From Oegoconia quadripuncta (Eukaryota; Arthropoda; Insecta; Lepidoptera; Autostichidae): 64,000 nucleotides of DNA. The translations under genes and the position numbers were made by a program. Below the pieces are notes generated by a model, which did not search any database, was not told the DNA's origin, and was given only the letters and a program-made list of their open reading frames with translations. Positions 22,049 to 33,772 of this stretch are shown here, piece by piece. The DNA is taken from contig OX438742.1 of NCBI GenBank assembly GCA_949316235.1, positions 33,300,853 to 33,364,852 of the forward strand, written 5' to 3'. The first letter of the stretch is position 1. Each line of letters starts with the position of its first letter.

Positions 22049-22972
22049 GGATGATAGAGTAACTAAAAAATTACCTAAACAATAAACAAGACCCTGTGTC
22101 ACCTCATTACTTTATTCTAGAAGTTTGGGAGAATATCCAAAAACTCGCTGCTATCCCTCGCTGGATTTCAATACTTTTTTTTGAGCGAAATTATGTGTCG
22201 TTCAAAATCTTCTTACTCAGCTATTTATTAAGATTGATATATCTGTTTAATCATAAATTAAAAATATCGATAAAAATCAAAAATCAGTTTTTCAATACTC
22301 GTATAATTAAAGAAATTCTCATCGGCCAGACAAAAACTTAAGAACTTTTCAAATAAAACACTGACAATTCATCACAAGATTGTCGTTTTTACAGGCCATT
22401 TCGTTAAGTATAACATTTATAGCTCTCTTATCTATAGTGGGTCTGGAACATTTTATAGTCCCTTTTATAGCTGGCCCTTTCAATCTAATCTATCCAGATG
22501 GAATGTAAGCAAAACGCATGTAAGTTTTTATTTATTAATTGCCTGTCAATATTTATACTTCTATAAAATGAAGGTCGCATTGGAAATATTATTTGGAACT
22601 AGAATAGTTTAAACTTCAAAGATATAAGCTGTTGAGATTCCAAAGTTAGTTCCAAGGTAGTTTCTAAGCTCGCCGGATTCCAAGATACGCGGATATAACG
22701 CACTCACGTATTCCGCTTTTAATATTGTACGGTATATGCGTGGCATTTCTCTGGTATTTCTTTAAGACAGAAGCAATATTTTTAGACAAGACATATTAAC
22801 TTCGAAGAATACTCATTATTATAGAGGAGATATTGTAAAGGAAATGCAATTGAAAATATCCGGGAAATTCTGACAAGGATACGTCCGAATTATAACCTTC
22901 ATTTAAACATAAAATATGGGATTTTGTTAAGAAACGAATCCACACCGTCAGTCTATCTGAGGCCTGTATATA
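22049..22972. other. unassigned sequence
   Basis: AT-rich sequence with no supported gene. Confidence 0.4.
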
Positions 22973-23165
22973 CGACGTCCAATTGGTATAGTGGGTAGCC
23001 ACCATGCCTTCAAAATCAACGGTTACGGTTCGAATCTCTAGAGTTAATGTTTGTATATTGAATACAAAAATTTATTATTAATATTTATGTATGTTTACCA
23101 TCATCTAGCATCCTTGGACCTAGCCTAGGCGAGCAATTGGTTGTGTCCGAAATATTTATTTATTT
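22973..23165 (+). repeat. SINE family A copy, diverged
   Basis: The head CGACGTCCAATTGGTATAGTGGGTAGC and box B-like GGTTCGAATCTC are followed by a shortened body, CCATCATCTAGCATCC and a TATTTATTTATTTG tail. Confidence 0.72.
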
Positions 23166-25640
23166 GAAATTCTATTCAAATTGTGACATTTTATTTTAAA
23201 GGGATATAAATTTTGTAATACAAATTGTTATTCGTAGTATTTATAAGCAGTTGGAACTATTAAAAGTTTCTATGAACGCAATTCGAAATTATAAAAATCA
23301 AACTACATATAAATAAATATGTATTTTAAAATGTATATTCTGAATGCGGAACCCGTAAAGTAAACTTTCATTTATGAATCCGAAAGGGTAATTTTGCTTT
23401 TAGAGTATTAGTAGCTTTGAGAATTTGTGCAAGCGAACTCACTGAATACTCGGTAGGTCTTCACTGGACTGGTAGAGACGGTAACGAGCCTGGCCTCGAG
23501 AAAAAATTTTTAATGTATATATTTTTCTCATCGTCCTTTTATGTCACATTCCAATACTTTTTTTTAACCGACCGAATAATGATTTATTAATTCCTTTTGA
23601 CGTGAAATTAGATAATACGTAAATAAAAAATTTAATTAAAAAAATTATACTTTAACAAAATTGTAAAATTTCTCTAATTTCTCTAATAATTGAAATATTG
23701 TAACAGTAACTTTTGTTGTAGTTACCGTAAAGTTTCTGAATTTGATTGCCTTCGATTTGATTACTCTCACGGTCTTTGGAAAAATTCGTTTCGTTACATC
23801 TCCAGCCCAATCAGTGGACACTGCAATTGTCAAATAGGTTAAATAGAGATGAGCGACTGTTTAAATTACAATTTTTTGTTTTCGTCATTTGTATCATTTT
23901 AATAAAATTACTCAATAAAAAACTCGGCCTTTCAAAGTGCATTTTCATATTAAAAGTCTAAGTCACTTACAGATTATCAAAACCTATAGTGTACTACCCG
24001 GTGCTACAATCTTGAAATTTGGCACAAAGAGAGGTCTTGTGGTATACTAGCACACTCCTACATTAGTAGAAATTTACGAAAATTATCATTATCAAAACCC
24101 GATTGGATTATAAGAAGATCATTATGACTAATATCATTAGATCATTTAGGTAAGTTAAGTAAATACATACTTAAGTTTGTCGCTTTAAAAAGGTAAAGTC
24201 ATACTCGTGCTTTACCGTCTATTATATTATATTTTTCTTTTGTTGAATGTCAATGTCATTAGATGCTAACGAATCTATGTGATATATTATCTAATGTTTC
24301 TAAACTGACGTAATTAAAAAAAATGTGATTACACTATCATATCTATAAGAAACATGTAAATCAGAATTGTATTCCGAGCTGTGGAGGACAGGGGAACTAT
24401 AGATATATAGGGAAATCAATCAGATATTGGTATTAAAAAAGTAAGGGCTGAAAAAATTTGGAATCTTCTACTGTCATCCCACTTAATGATGTATGACGTA
24501 TCTAAATAATATTAACATTATTAAGTTTTATACTCACAAAAACATAAATATTTAAAAACATTCTTGCATGAACGAACTCTACTTGTTTGAAAGAGCAGCT
24601 TTCAAAGAGTTTTTAGCATTCGTAGATTAACAAAAGCTTAGGGTGACAATGATTTTAATGGTAACGTAATTTTTCAGATAAATAAAAATTTACCAAAAAT
24701 AGCTTAACTACTATTACGTCAATACCTCATTACCTTCGATTACTCCTCTGGAAAAACTTCATCAGCTCTCTTACTAAACTATCTATGTAGAATATGCACA
24801 TAAAATTGATAGTTTCCCAATCGCTACGTATCACACTCAAAGTAAGTTTTTTCTTGTTATATTTGTAAATAAAGTTACCGCTCACCCACAAGTGAGTAAC
24901 CTACAGAGATAGTAAGCAAAAGACCTCAAATCCTTATCCTCATGAATGCACACATTTATTATTGGCAGGAATAGATACGAGGGTGGTACTACCTAACTAG
25001 CATCTTGGCAAAGTAAAGTGTGAGCGACAAAATTCTCACGAACGTAGAACTCATGGTAATGCCGGAAACTTGTACGGAGGTAATCTCTGTCTGGCAGAGC
25101 AGAGACGCAATTTAAGAATAGCTAGCACGGAACTTGAAAAATGCTCATTTCAAACAAGAAAGTTTGAAAAGGTACCAACTCTGTGCTGGAATCTTAATAC
25201 CGCAAATAGAAAATAGCATTTTACAAAAATGGCAATTGCAATATGTTTTCGTATAGCAATCATGATGGTGATTTAAATTTTCATTTTCATTGCATTCGCT
25301 AAAAAGAACGAGCGGAAAGAATAGCGTTATTTAATTCGTATCGTTTATTAACTTTCTAAATATTTAAATGTCACCGTGAATGCATTAGCGATTATTAATT
25401 AATAATGAACTGAAATAAAAAAATAGGTTCAAATAATTCAACCTTAACCAATTTGGACAGTTGGTTTTGATTGCAAGAGTGTATTCGCGGTAGCCCTACA
25501 AGTGTGACAAAGGTCAACCGCTACCTCCATTGTGCATAAAACAACGCTTACTTCTCTTTATTGACGCGCTACAATTATCAACTTTGTCTAAATATTTAGA
25601 ACATTAAAATTCATATGTTTTTGGAAATTTGACTTAATCG
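23166..25640. other. unassigned sequence; possible first intron of the minus-strand gene
   Basis: About 2.5 kb of AT-rich sequence downstream (in minus-strand terms) of the exon at 25648-25852. No further exon could be supported by eye. No shared repeat was found. Confidence 0.35.
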
Positions 25641-25647
25641 CACTTAC

Positions 25648-25852
25648 CTGCAATTTTCCGTTCTCTCATCCTACGCCAGAGTTGCTCAGCTTTCCTCATT
25701 GGCCAGTTCTCGACTTTAGCACTGAAGCTTCGGAAGAACTTGTACTCTTTGAAGTGTGACATTCTACGTTCCATCTTGCTGGGTGTGTGGCTAGACGATG
25801 ACGGCGGTGGCGTGGGTGCCTTTGGCGTCGTAGACGACGACGACGACGCCAT
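25648..25852 (-). CDS. probable first coding exon of an unidentified gene (partial)
   Basis: The minus-strand frame opens with ATG at 25852-25850 (context GATAATGG) and gives 68 complete codons plus one base. It then meets a perfect donor, GCAG|GTAAGTG (intron begins at 25647). The protein starts MASSSSSTTPKAPTPPPSSSS, a low-complexity Ser/Pro/Thr stretch, followed by a basic and aromatic segment with YKFFRSFSAKVENWP and AEQLWRRMRERKIA. That segment looks like folded or helical protein rather than chance translation. A TCAGT initiator-like motif lies at 25896-25892, 42 bases upstream of the ATG, without a TATA box. I chose the ATG rather than the in-frame TTG two codons upstream. The family is not recognised, and later exons were not located. 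A chance open frame with a good donor remains possible. Confidence 0.55.
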
Positions 25853-25891
25853 TATCAAGATTAGGTTTTAAACTATTTCACTCGGATAACT

Positions 25892-25896
25892 ACTGA
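25892..25896 (-). promoter_or_regulatory. possible initiator (TCAGT) for the minus-strand gene
   Basis: TCAGT is the common arthropod initiator. It stands 42 bases before the proposed ATG. No TATA box or clear downstream element accompanies it, so support is weak. Confidence 0.3.
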
Positions 25897-26879
25897 ATTG
25901 GGATTTATTCCGCGTGTTTTCGTCCGATCAATGTTTTTTATTTAAATTTCCACTTTAAAGTTAATTTAAATTTTAATTCTACAGAGTACATATTTTTTTT
26001 TCTATATGTAAGCGAAGGTGATTAAGCACTTATAGTTTAGGTTGATTAAATAGTTACTACTTTTATTTACGAAATTCTAGTTCTAGATAGATTATATGAA
26101 TGAATGAAATTTAACTGGTTAAACTTTAAACTAAGCACAAATTACCGAGAGTTGTATTTGAATCTGAAACAAAAATTAATTAATGTTAATATTAATCATG
26201 CTATAGGTATTTATACATATCTGACATAGATGAATGTAAATTATAAAAAATCATTTTTAAATAAAAACAAATGAAATGATGGGTCTGATTGTTGTGTAGT
26301 CGTAGTACCTACGTTATCCAGTTATAGCCCAGTAATAATAAGTAACTTTTGAGGTGTACCTAACTTCTTGTAATCTTAAAGTTCCTGATTGTTTGCAGAA
26401 GGACAATACTCCATAATGTCATCAAAGCAGAAACATAAGGAATGCAATAAATGATTTGAGTTTGAGCTTGGATACAGTACCTACCGAACAGTAATAGAAT
26501 AAAAATGTTATGTCACCATTCTGTAGCATGCTTTCGGTATAGTATAGGTATGCATTTATAAAATCTACAATATTAAATTTAAGGTACCACTTTGAACTTG
26601 AGTTTCTAAATTTATTTACGAAGTGAGTGAGAAATTGTTTTAGAAGATATTAAGATCTCCTGGAACATTTTTTTTTATTTTATCAATGACTTATATACTT
26701 TATATTTTCTAAAAATAGTTTGTTGTGACGTGATATTTGCCCTCGGTGAATTTTTTCATAAATATCAAAAGTTATTGATTGATTTTTGTTACCCCCTGTA
26801 ATTAAGTACAAGTTCACAGTGGTAATTTTAATCTAATAGCATATGTTTTATTATTAAATACCTAACTATATATATAAAG
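25897..26879. other. unassigned sequence, upstream flank of the minus-strand exon
   Basis: AT-rich, with no gene or shared repeat recognised. Confidence 0.4.
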
Positions 26880-26958
26880 CAAGCTACCGATTTGATAGAA
26901 AACTTTTTTATTCCATCACTGATAGGTACTCTATTCATCTGCAAAAAGTAGGAAGATT
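26877..26958. repeat. short dispersed repeat shared with 50857-50938
   Basis: Both begin AGCAAGCTACCGATTTG-x-TAGAAAAC and continue TTTTTATTC-x-ATC, then CT-x-TGCA-x-AAA and AGATTATA over about 80 bases in the same orientation. Element class unknown. Confidence 0.6.
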
Positions 26959-27899
26959 ATACGAAGTTAAAATGGATCACTCACTGGAGTATTGCGAACG
27001 ACCAAATAGTTCTTAAAAGAAACAAACTAAATAAAAGCTTGTGAAAACTAATACTAAATTTAAAATTTTCTTATCAATACCGCACTTTTCGGAATTATAC
27101 ACCAACTGGCTACTTATACACTCCAAGCACGTTTTGGCGTGAAAATATGTAAAGAGGTTCATTGCTTCAATCGAAGGCACTTTACTTAGATCGAATAATG
27201 TATCATATTTTTTTAGAATGATACTATGTAGTTTGATGTAACACGCACGCTTTGCGGAGAATATGGAAAAGTACAAACAGCCTTCTGTTTACCATCATCA
27301 TCACCATATTGGCCAGGAGTTTTAATTTTTTTTAGAGATTTTTGATATTCCTGAACTTAGCTATTAGGGCCAAAACTGCGTTAAGCGGATGCCCGCGCAG
27401 TTCCATACAAAGAGCTCCGTTGCGCTCCGGGGCCTGCCAGCGGTAGCACCCGGGGCTTGTACAGTCAACAAAGCTTTTTTACTCGACTGCCAAGGGACGG
27501 TTATGTATTTACGCGTATCTTGTATATATATTTGTAAATTTCTTTATTACCTCGAATCTTCCAAACGGTTAAGGTATCGTTCGGTAAAGGAGTATTTTTG
27601 GGGTTAAATTGTAAGTTTTAAGAGATTACTAAAAGATATATGTTTCTTCTTGCCGCCTGAACACTAAAAAGTCTAAAATAAATAATTAGGAAAATCAAAA
27701 AACCCTTTGTTTTACTTTATTTTAATTTTGTTTTCCAGTGCATTGCTTATAACTTGTCTTTTTTGCAGTAGGGTTTTTGATTTTTAAAATTACTTATTGT
27801 TTGCTGGTCGTCGTTTGGCTACGTTATAATTATTAAGTTCTCCATCAACACGACTGTACTTGCACACCGTTAGAATTAAATGAGTGACACTGCGATCCA
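26959..27899. other. unassigned sequence
   Basis: No gene supported. Bases 27370-27480 are GC-richer (GCTCCGTTGCGCTCCGGGGCC) but match nothing else in the window. Confidence 0.4.
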
Positions 27900-28005
27900 G
27901 TCTCCGCGACGGGGGTAACAAGGAGACCGTGGTGTTCCCACGGAGCCCGCTCGCGTGTCCCGCGCGGAGACACGCGACGGGCGCCCGCCGCCGCGGGCAC
28001 CATAG
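27900..28005. other. GC-rich patch with two perfect stem-loops
   Basis: This roughly 105-base stretch is far GC-richer than its AT-rich surroundings. CCGTGG (27927-27932) pairs with CCACGG (27938-27943) across five bases. TCGCGTGTC (27951-27959) pairs with GACACGCGA (27969-27977) across nine bases. It resembles structured rRNA-like or element-terminal sequence, but I cannot assign it. Confidence 0.5.
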
Positions 28006-28031
28006 ACATTTTTAAATTCAAATTCTCAATA

Positions 28032-28078
28032 ATAAAAGTCCATCATCATCATATCAGCTGCAGGACGTCCACTGCGCA
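28032..28078 (-). mobile_element. LINE 3' tail fragment (RTE-like)
   Basis: CATCATCATCATATCAGCTG, then AGGACGTCCACTGCGCATAG, is the reverse complement of the (GAT)n-tailed LINE end. Confidence 0.6.
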
Positions 28079-29725
28079 TAGTTACGCATTCAAAAATTAA
28101 AATATATAAAACCCCGAGTTATGATAAATCAAAAACAAGACGAAGTAACTCAGTTCTTAAACAATTAAGTCGGCGTCTCGGATGCCTCTACGTGATTGCC
28201 CGCAGGTAATATTTATTTTGAAAACTTAGCTTAGATGCTGCCGTGCGCTCCGATCAATTGACCTTGACAGTGCCGTTGGGATAAATTTACTTACGGTCGC
28301 GTAACTCCGTCTAAAACAATTGACTTATTTCGACTTCTTTTTTGATTTTTATGGATCGATATTTAGTCGCGTTTTTATTATTTTATTGTTGTTCTTATTT
28401 AGTTTTTTTTTTATAAAAGTTTGATATCGTTTTTGAATTTCTTTCGTTCAGATATATCTCGATATATCATTGGATACCTATCTCGATGGGGTGCTGGAAT
28501 TATTTATTGGCAAGTGAGAGGAAATGGCTTCCTTGAGTCCTAGTGACGACATTATATCCTAATGACATTCCCGGGGCCAGCACCTACAAATCTAACGACA
28601 TCTCATTTGTCCAAATCGGATGTCGGTGGCACGTACATACATGGAAACACCCACATAAATACCTACATCCGATTCACTCGTATCTAATTATACCTAGTAA
28701 TTCCTAAGTATTGAATTATTTAAGTCTCCGAACGACGAAACAAAATTGTTTTTTGGGGATACTGAAGCTCCAAAAAAAGTTATTTCGAAGGAACCTAATA
28801 CCAACGAATAATGGTTTCATTTTATTCCAATTTCATTGAATCTGTACAGGTTGGCAGGTATTCCAAAAATTTGAAAAGACGAAGAAATTGCTCCAACTTG
28901 AAACAAGCTTTTTTCGTTTTCCTGAAGGAAAATGTTTAACAATACCAACATAATAGGTACTTAAAAGTCTATATTGAAAGGTACCTTTTGAGAAACTTTT
29001 TGAATAACTTTAAGTACCTACCTATATTAGTTAGAGAAAAATCGTAAACGGCAAACTCGAGTATTCTGGAAATTATAAAAGTGAATTCGAATAGAAATTT
29101 TTCCTTTGTTACGAGTACCCATTTAAAATGGTAAATACGATGTGGTATTAAAAATATTATTATATTATTAATTGCTACTGTGACTTTAGTAATTCTGCTA
29201 TTAATTAACAGGGTAAATTATTCGTCTTTTTAATAAAATATTTTTTGTGAGAAGCTTCTGAATCTATTTATTTGAAACTGGCTTTCCACCCTTGGCGGTC
29301 TATTTCTTGTCTTATGTATCTCTACGCCGCTTGTCTTTTGAGTCTTTTTCTTTTGTATCTTTTCTTATCTCAACTTAAGGTAGCCGGTATCCTTCTCCAA
29401 TTCCTACATAGACAACTTCCGTGCCAATTTGAAAGTCACAAAAGGCACAAAGTGTCTTATGTTATTTGCGTGTACATATTTTCTGTTTTTCTTTGTCTGT
29501 GTCTTATCTTATCTCATGTTAACTAAAAGTAGCGTATATCCTTCAGGACCCAGACTACCTCTGTACCAAATTTAGAAGTTTAGCCGTGAAAGGGTAACAG
29601 ACAAACAGACACACTATCCAAATTATGATACTAATATGGTTCAACAAACTAAGTCAGTTTTAAAGTTCGCTAACTCGCCCGATCGGACGGATTCAGTTAG
29701 GCATAAAAACTGAACGTGTCCCTAA
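28079..29725. other. unassigned sequence
   Basis: About 1.6 kb without a supported gene. A GC-richer donor-like context (CCCGCAG|GTAATA near 28207) occurs, but with no frame or acceptor to support an exon. Confidence 0.35.
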
Positions 29726-29775
29726 ATCGCCTTTTACGGCGCCCACGGAAAGAGAAAGGACGGACCTATTCCGCT
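29726..29775 (-). repeat. dispersed repeat family E, fragment
   Basis: AAATCGCCTTTTACGGCGCC followed by CACGGAAAGAGAAAGG matches the reverse of the family E start at 41884-42135. Confidence 0.5.
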
Positions 29776-31490
29776 GTGCCGGGAACCAAACGTCCAGGGT
29801 GGAGATCCCTTGATAATCATGTACTTTAGATACACAAGTATACTGCCTATATCATATTGGATGTACTAGTATCAAGGTCAATAAAGAAATGTCACGGTCA
29901 CCTTTGTGTATTTAAAAGTATGTACCTACTGGCATCAAAGAGAGCGGTTAGCGCCTGGATAAAACAAGTGCGGGAACAATATGACTGGCATGGTACAGTC
30001 TACAGGTAAAATTAAGCTAACCATTTGTCTTACAAGTACCCAATTGGAAACGGATTATAATAATTGAATCGCCAAATATTATCAAAACAACAGTTTCTTT
30101 TTCTATCTATACGTTATTATTAGATTTCCGCTAAGAGTATATTGCGTAATCACCCTTTAAATTAAAATAATAATGGGTTCACAACTGACGTAGATATTGC
30201 GAAATGTTATATTCCTACTCTAAAAAATATAACCACCATTAAGAAAAAAATGTCACCTGTTTCAGTGCAGTAAATATTGTGTTTTGTTTATGTAGAATTT
30301 TATATAGAGCTATCCCGTGAATAGACCATTTCGAACTTATTAATAATTATGAAAATCGTTTACAAATATCAGAAATAAGACCGAACAAACTTAAAAAGCT
30401 CAATCACGTGAAAGGATTTTTGATGTCTGTTAAAAACAGTCGATTTGAGAAAATCCACAGATTGGAGTCTGTGAAAATGACTTTATTAGTTAGATTATAT
30501 TATTAACTACTTATTTTAACTTACGCTAATATAATTATCATTATTCTTAAGCCATATTCACCCACTGCCGGGTATAGGCTACTCTAACGTGAAAATGAAA
30601 AAGTGAAAATGTAGCTGATGATGTGAAAATAAAATGAACTATAAATATTATTAGAAAAATAGCCTACCTGTAAGACTCTTCAGATTACACTTAAATAGAG
30701 ATGAGAGAATATTAAAAATTTTACTACTTGATTAATAATATGACTACTACAACAAGAACCACTAAGACTAACGCTAACTGATTAGTTTATATTGTTCACG
30801 ACAAATTTAACCACACACGGCACTTTAAAAGAAAGTTACTGGTGTTGTTATGCTGAAACAGGTAGTTGTTAGAAGTTTATTTACGCGAAACCTGCGAATT
30901 TCCGAATTTACCCGGATGCGACTGAAGGCGTCTTCACAACGCGCGCAAATCTACAGGTCTGACCGTAACTACGCTGAATTTCCCGCGTTCAAAGTAGATA
31001 GAGAAGCAACACAATTTTCGCGACGTACGAACGAGACAGCTAGCTTTTCGCGATTACGGATAATTCTTGGGAAAATGCTTGAAATTTATAAAGGTGTGTG
31101 TGTTTGTACACAAATGTATCGGGGATAGAATGTGTTATTAATGTTAGGAAACAATATTATTCAAGGTAATGTTTATTGTAATTAATTGCGATGTTACATT
31201 AATCAAGTGACGGTTGACAAATTGAACTGATGTTAATTACTTATGGCTTTGTTGTTTAATAGATTTCATATAAGAGACAATTATGTGTATTTTACACAAA
31301 CCTAAATAACTCTCTTTGCAAAGTAATTACAGTAGTCGTTTCGAAGACAAATGCTATGCTATTCAATGTATTTGTGGAGCAAACTTCCTTTTGTGAATTG
31401 AACTTGGGTAAGTAGTGGTTATGTCAGTAATTTTTTTAAAAGAATCACGATACTATTTGATATTAAAGTTATAAAATAAATCATTTACAG
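29776..31490. other. unassigned sequence, CpG-richer near 30880-31060
   Basis: A 92-codon frame (30850-31128) lies in the CpG-richer part and begins MLKQVVVRSLFTRNLRIS. It shows no domain and no splice context I can support, so it is not called as a gene. The remainder is AT-rich. Confidence 0.35.
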
Positions 31491-31574
31491 GTTGAGCACA
31501 CGGCGAACGTAGCGCTTTCAGTATAAAGCACGTCACGCTCTTACAGTTCCGGTAGCGCCGCGCGACCAACGAAC

Positions 31575-31598
31575 ATGCTGATAGTTCTCGAGAGACAG
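31575..31598 (+). other. weak candidate short first coding exon
   Basis: An ATG opens eight codons (MLIVLERQ) ending exactly at a donor-like ACAG|GTAATA (intron from 31599). It lies in a GC-richer segment (31500-31598) preceded by an acceptor-like TTTACAG and by a TATAAAGC at 31522-31529. No downstream exon was found and a LINE fragment follows at once, so this is a suggestion only. Confidence 0.18.
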
Positions 31599-31639
31599 GT
31601 AATATTCGTAATAAATATCATCAAAAATTATTGTAAATT

Positions 31640-31692
31640 ATTTTGCGCAATAAAGAGTATTTGTATTGTATTGTATTGCATTGTATTGTAAT
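31640..31692 (+). repeat. LINE-type tail with (ATTGT)n microsatellite
   Basis: GCGCAATAAAGAGTATTTG followed by five or six near-perfect ATTGT units. AATAAAGA plus a short repeated tail is a usual end for CR1/Jockey-type LINEs. The body of that element is not recognised. Confidence 0.5.
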
Positions 31693-31770
31693 ATTATCTT
31701 TCTTAACGTTTATATTATAGACTGTGTAAAATTAATGAATGATTGAATCGTTTCGAAAGTCGCATGCCTT

Positions 31771-32055
31771 TCAATCTTCTATCGGATATATTTCGGAGAG
31801 TGTGCTGAAGTACTGCATGAGTTGATCCCGCCATCCCCGTTCTTACATCTAAATTCAAGACGTACCGCAGGATATCACCCGCACTTAGTTGACGTGCCAT
31901 TTATAAGGACCAAGCGTTTTAGGTCTTCGTTTCTCATGCGCACGGCTAAGGAGTGGAACGCATTGCCTCCGTCTTTGTTTCCAATCGCATATAACCCGCA
32001 GCTCTTTAAAGTCAGGTTAAATAGGCATCTTCTGGGAAAGCTCGTTCCATCGTAG
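31771..32055 (+). pseudogene. non-LTR retrotransposon ORF2, C-terminal fragment (CR1/Jockey-like)
   Basis: The open frame reads YFGECAEVLHELIPPSPFLH, then RTAGYHPHLVDVPFIRTKRF, then SFLMRTAKEWNALPPSLFP and a Phe-Lys-x-Arg-Leu-Asn end before the TAG at 32053. The motifs RT-x-R...SF-x-x-RTAK-x-WN-x-LP are the usual end of CR1/Jockey-type proteins in insects. The 3' untranslated part continues to an A-run (32108-32124). Reverse transcriptase domains proper are absent, a 5' truncation as is usual for these elements. Confidence 0.82.
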
Positions 32056-32107
32056 ACCTTATCTCGACATTAGTCCAGATTAAGGTCAAGAGCGATCCCA
32101 TTGTAAT

Positions 32108-32124
32108 TAAAAAAAAAAAAAAAA
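32108..32124 (+). repeat. A-run in LINE 3' region
   Basis: About seventeen A residues some 50 bases after the LINE stop codon. It may be the tail of that insertion. Confidence 0.5.
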
Positions 32125-32282
32125 AGTTTACTATTACAATGAATTTGTCAGAATTGTGGCAATTTGAATAGACTTAATGTTGACAAAGTCGAATTATTTA
32201 ATGATTGACATTGTAAAAGTATTACAAATAAATCTGAATCTGTAGGTTTGATCACATAACTGTAAGCAATGGTTATTGTTTG

Positions 32283-32515
32283 TTCATTATCATCATATCA
32301 GGCACTGGACGTCCACTACTGAATATAGGCCTCCCCCATAGAATTCCAGAGTGTCCGGTTGGAAGCGCCCTGCATCCAGCGAGTTCCCGTGACGCTTGCC
32401 GTTGCGTGCTCTCCACTCGAGAACTTTAATGCCCCCACCGGCTATGTGCCCTGACTGCAACTTCAACTTGCTAATCCGCTGGGGTATATCAGTGGCTTTA
32501 ACTAGCCTACGAATT
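32283..32515 (-). mobile_element. RTE-like LINE 3' end, degraded
   Basis: The left edge ATTATCATCATATCAGGCAC, then GGCCTCCCCCATAGAATTCC is the reversed 3' tail. Upstream on the minus strand are remnants of the RTE C-terminus (a W-R-x-R segment near 32415, then QQISKLKL near 32470). Confidence 0.7.
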
Positions 32516-33013
32516 TATTGGTTTTACTGTAAATTTGTTTGTGTGGCTGCATCTGAATCCACGGTGACATTTCCAGCGACAATGGACTTTAGGCTATGGT
32601 CGTTACGTTTGTAATAGTTTTGGGGGTCGCCGTGGGTTTATGAATATACGGAAAGGTATTATGTATTTTACCTATGTAACGTAAAATGCTCAACACAAAA
32701 CTCGACATTTTGTTGTAATGTATGGTTCTGGCTTCTCTATCTTCTAGATCTTATCACCATTGGTGGAACGGGGATCTCGAGTACTGCATCTCCTGTAGAG
32801 GCAGGATCAACAGCGATACAGCTAAACGTCCCCTACTGAAAGTGTGAAAAATTTTACGCTACTTTGAGCTCATACTATTTAAGAAAGAAGAAAAAGGGAG
32901 TCTAAAGGAAATAAAATTATGTCCCTCAATATAAATGAGAAGTTTTGTTTAGTCAGCATTGATTGATATCATTATTGCCCCTTCGGGGACGTTCTTAGAC
33001 CTGTACACGCAGT
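32516..33013. other. unassigned sequence
   Basis: No gene or repeat recognised. Confidence 0.4.
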
Positions 33014-33165
33014 CACATTTGTGGCTCAATTTATACAACGTAAGACTTACAAAACGGAGTCCGCGAGTTCGATTCCCAGCGGAGTACATGTTTAATACTT
33101 GGTTTAGTTATTTTTAAATGTCCACCTGGTTCTACCATCGTCTTATCTACTTAAGTCTTCCACAA
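33014..33165 (+). repeat. SINE family B fragment (5' part, diverged)
   Basis: TGTGGCTCAATTTATACAAC and GCGAGTTCGATTCCCAGCGG match the family B head with box B, followed by TTTAATACTTGGTTTAG and ATGTCCACCTGGTTCTACCA. The 3' half is absent. Confidence 0.6.
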
Positions 33166-33519
33166 AGAAAATATAATCAGGTGTTATTATACACATTGTA
33201 AGTCCACAGGGGCGACTAGTGTCTGAATCCACGGCGAGACCCTGAACGACTATGAATTTTACGGTCTTGGCTTATAGTCTACGCGTAATCAGACGCGAGT
33301 CACGCAACAAGCTTATAGAATCGACACCCATCTGAGCACAAAAAAGCCACATACAGGCCCCGTAGCATGACAACGTTTGTCGCGCGCCACGTAGGAGTGA
33401 GAGTTTGATTATTGGATATTTTGTTAAAGTGAATGATCAAGACAAATATTATCTCGCGCGACATGAACGTTTATAGCGCCTGTCAGGCTAGTAGTGTGGG
33501 TCTTTTTTATGATTTTCAG
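33166..33519. other. unassigned sequence with one short shared repeat
   Basis: Bases 33359-33427 match 18975-19045 (CGTAGCATGA, CGTTTGTCGC). No gene is seen. Confidence 0.4.
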
Positions 33520-33772
33520 TTTTTTTTTATGCACAACGCCTTTGACCTCTATCACACTTGATGTTAAGTGAAGATGAAGTCGAAGGTAGAAGCGTACTGA
33601 CCGGAAAACCCCAACACATTTGGGGGACTGGCTATCTTACCTCTGACAACCGGAACACAACAATGCTATTAACATTACTGCTTGGCGGCAGATTTAGATA
33701 AGATGGTGGTAGTTAGCCAGGCGGACATTTAAAATGCCCTACCACCAACCAAACCGAGTACTTGAACATGTA
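33520..33772 (-). repeat. SINE family B copy lacking its head
   Basis: TTTTTTTTATGCACAACG, AACATTTGGGGGACTGGC and GCCAGGCGGACATTTAAAAT are in the same order as in 37240-37526. The sequence stops before box B, so this copy is 5' truncated. Confidence 0.78.

Noticed and set aside
30850..31128. 92-codon plus-strand frame in a CpG-richer stretch
   Set aside because: No recognisable domain, no supported splice structure and no conservation evidence; kept only as a note on composition.
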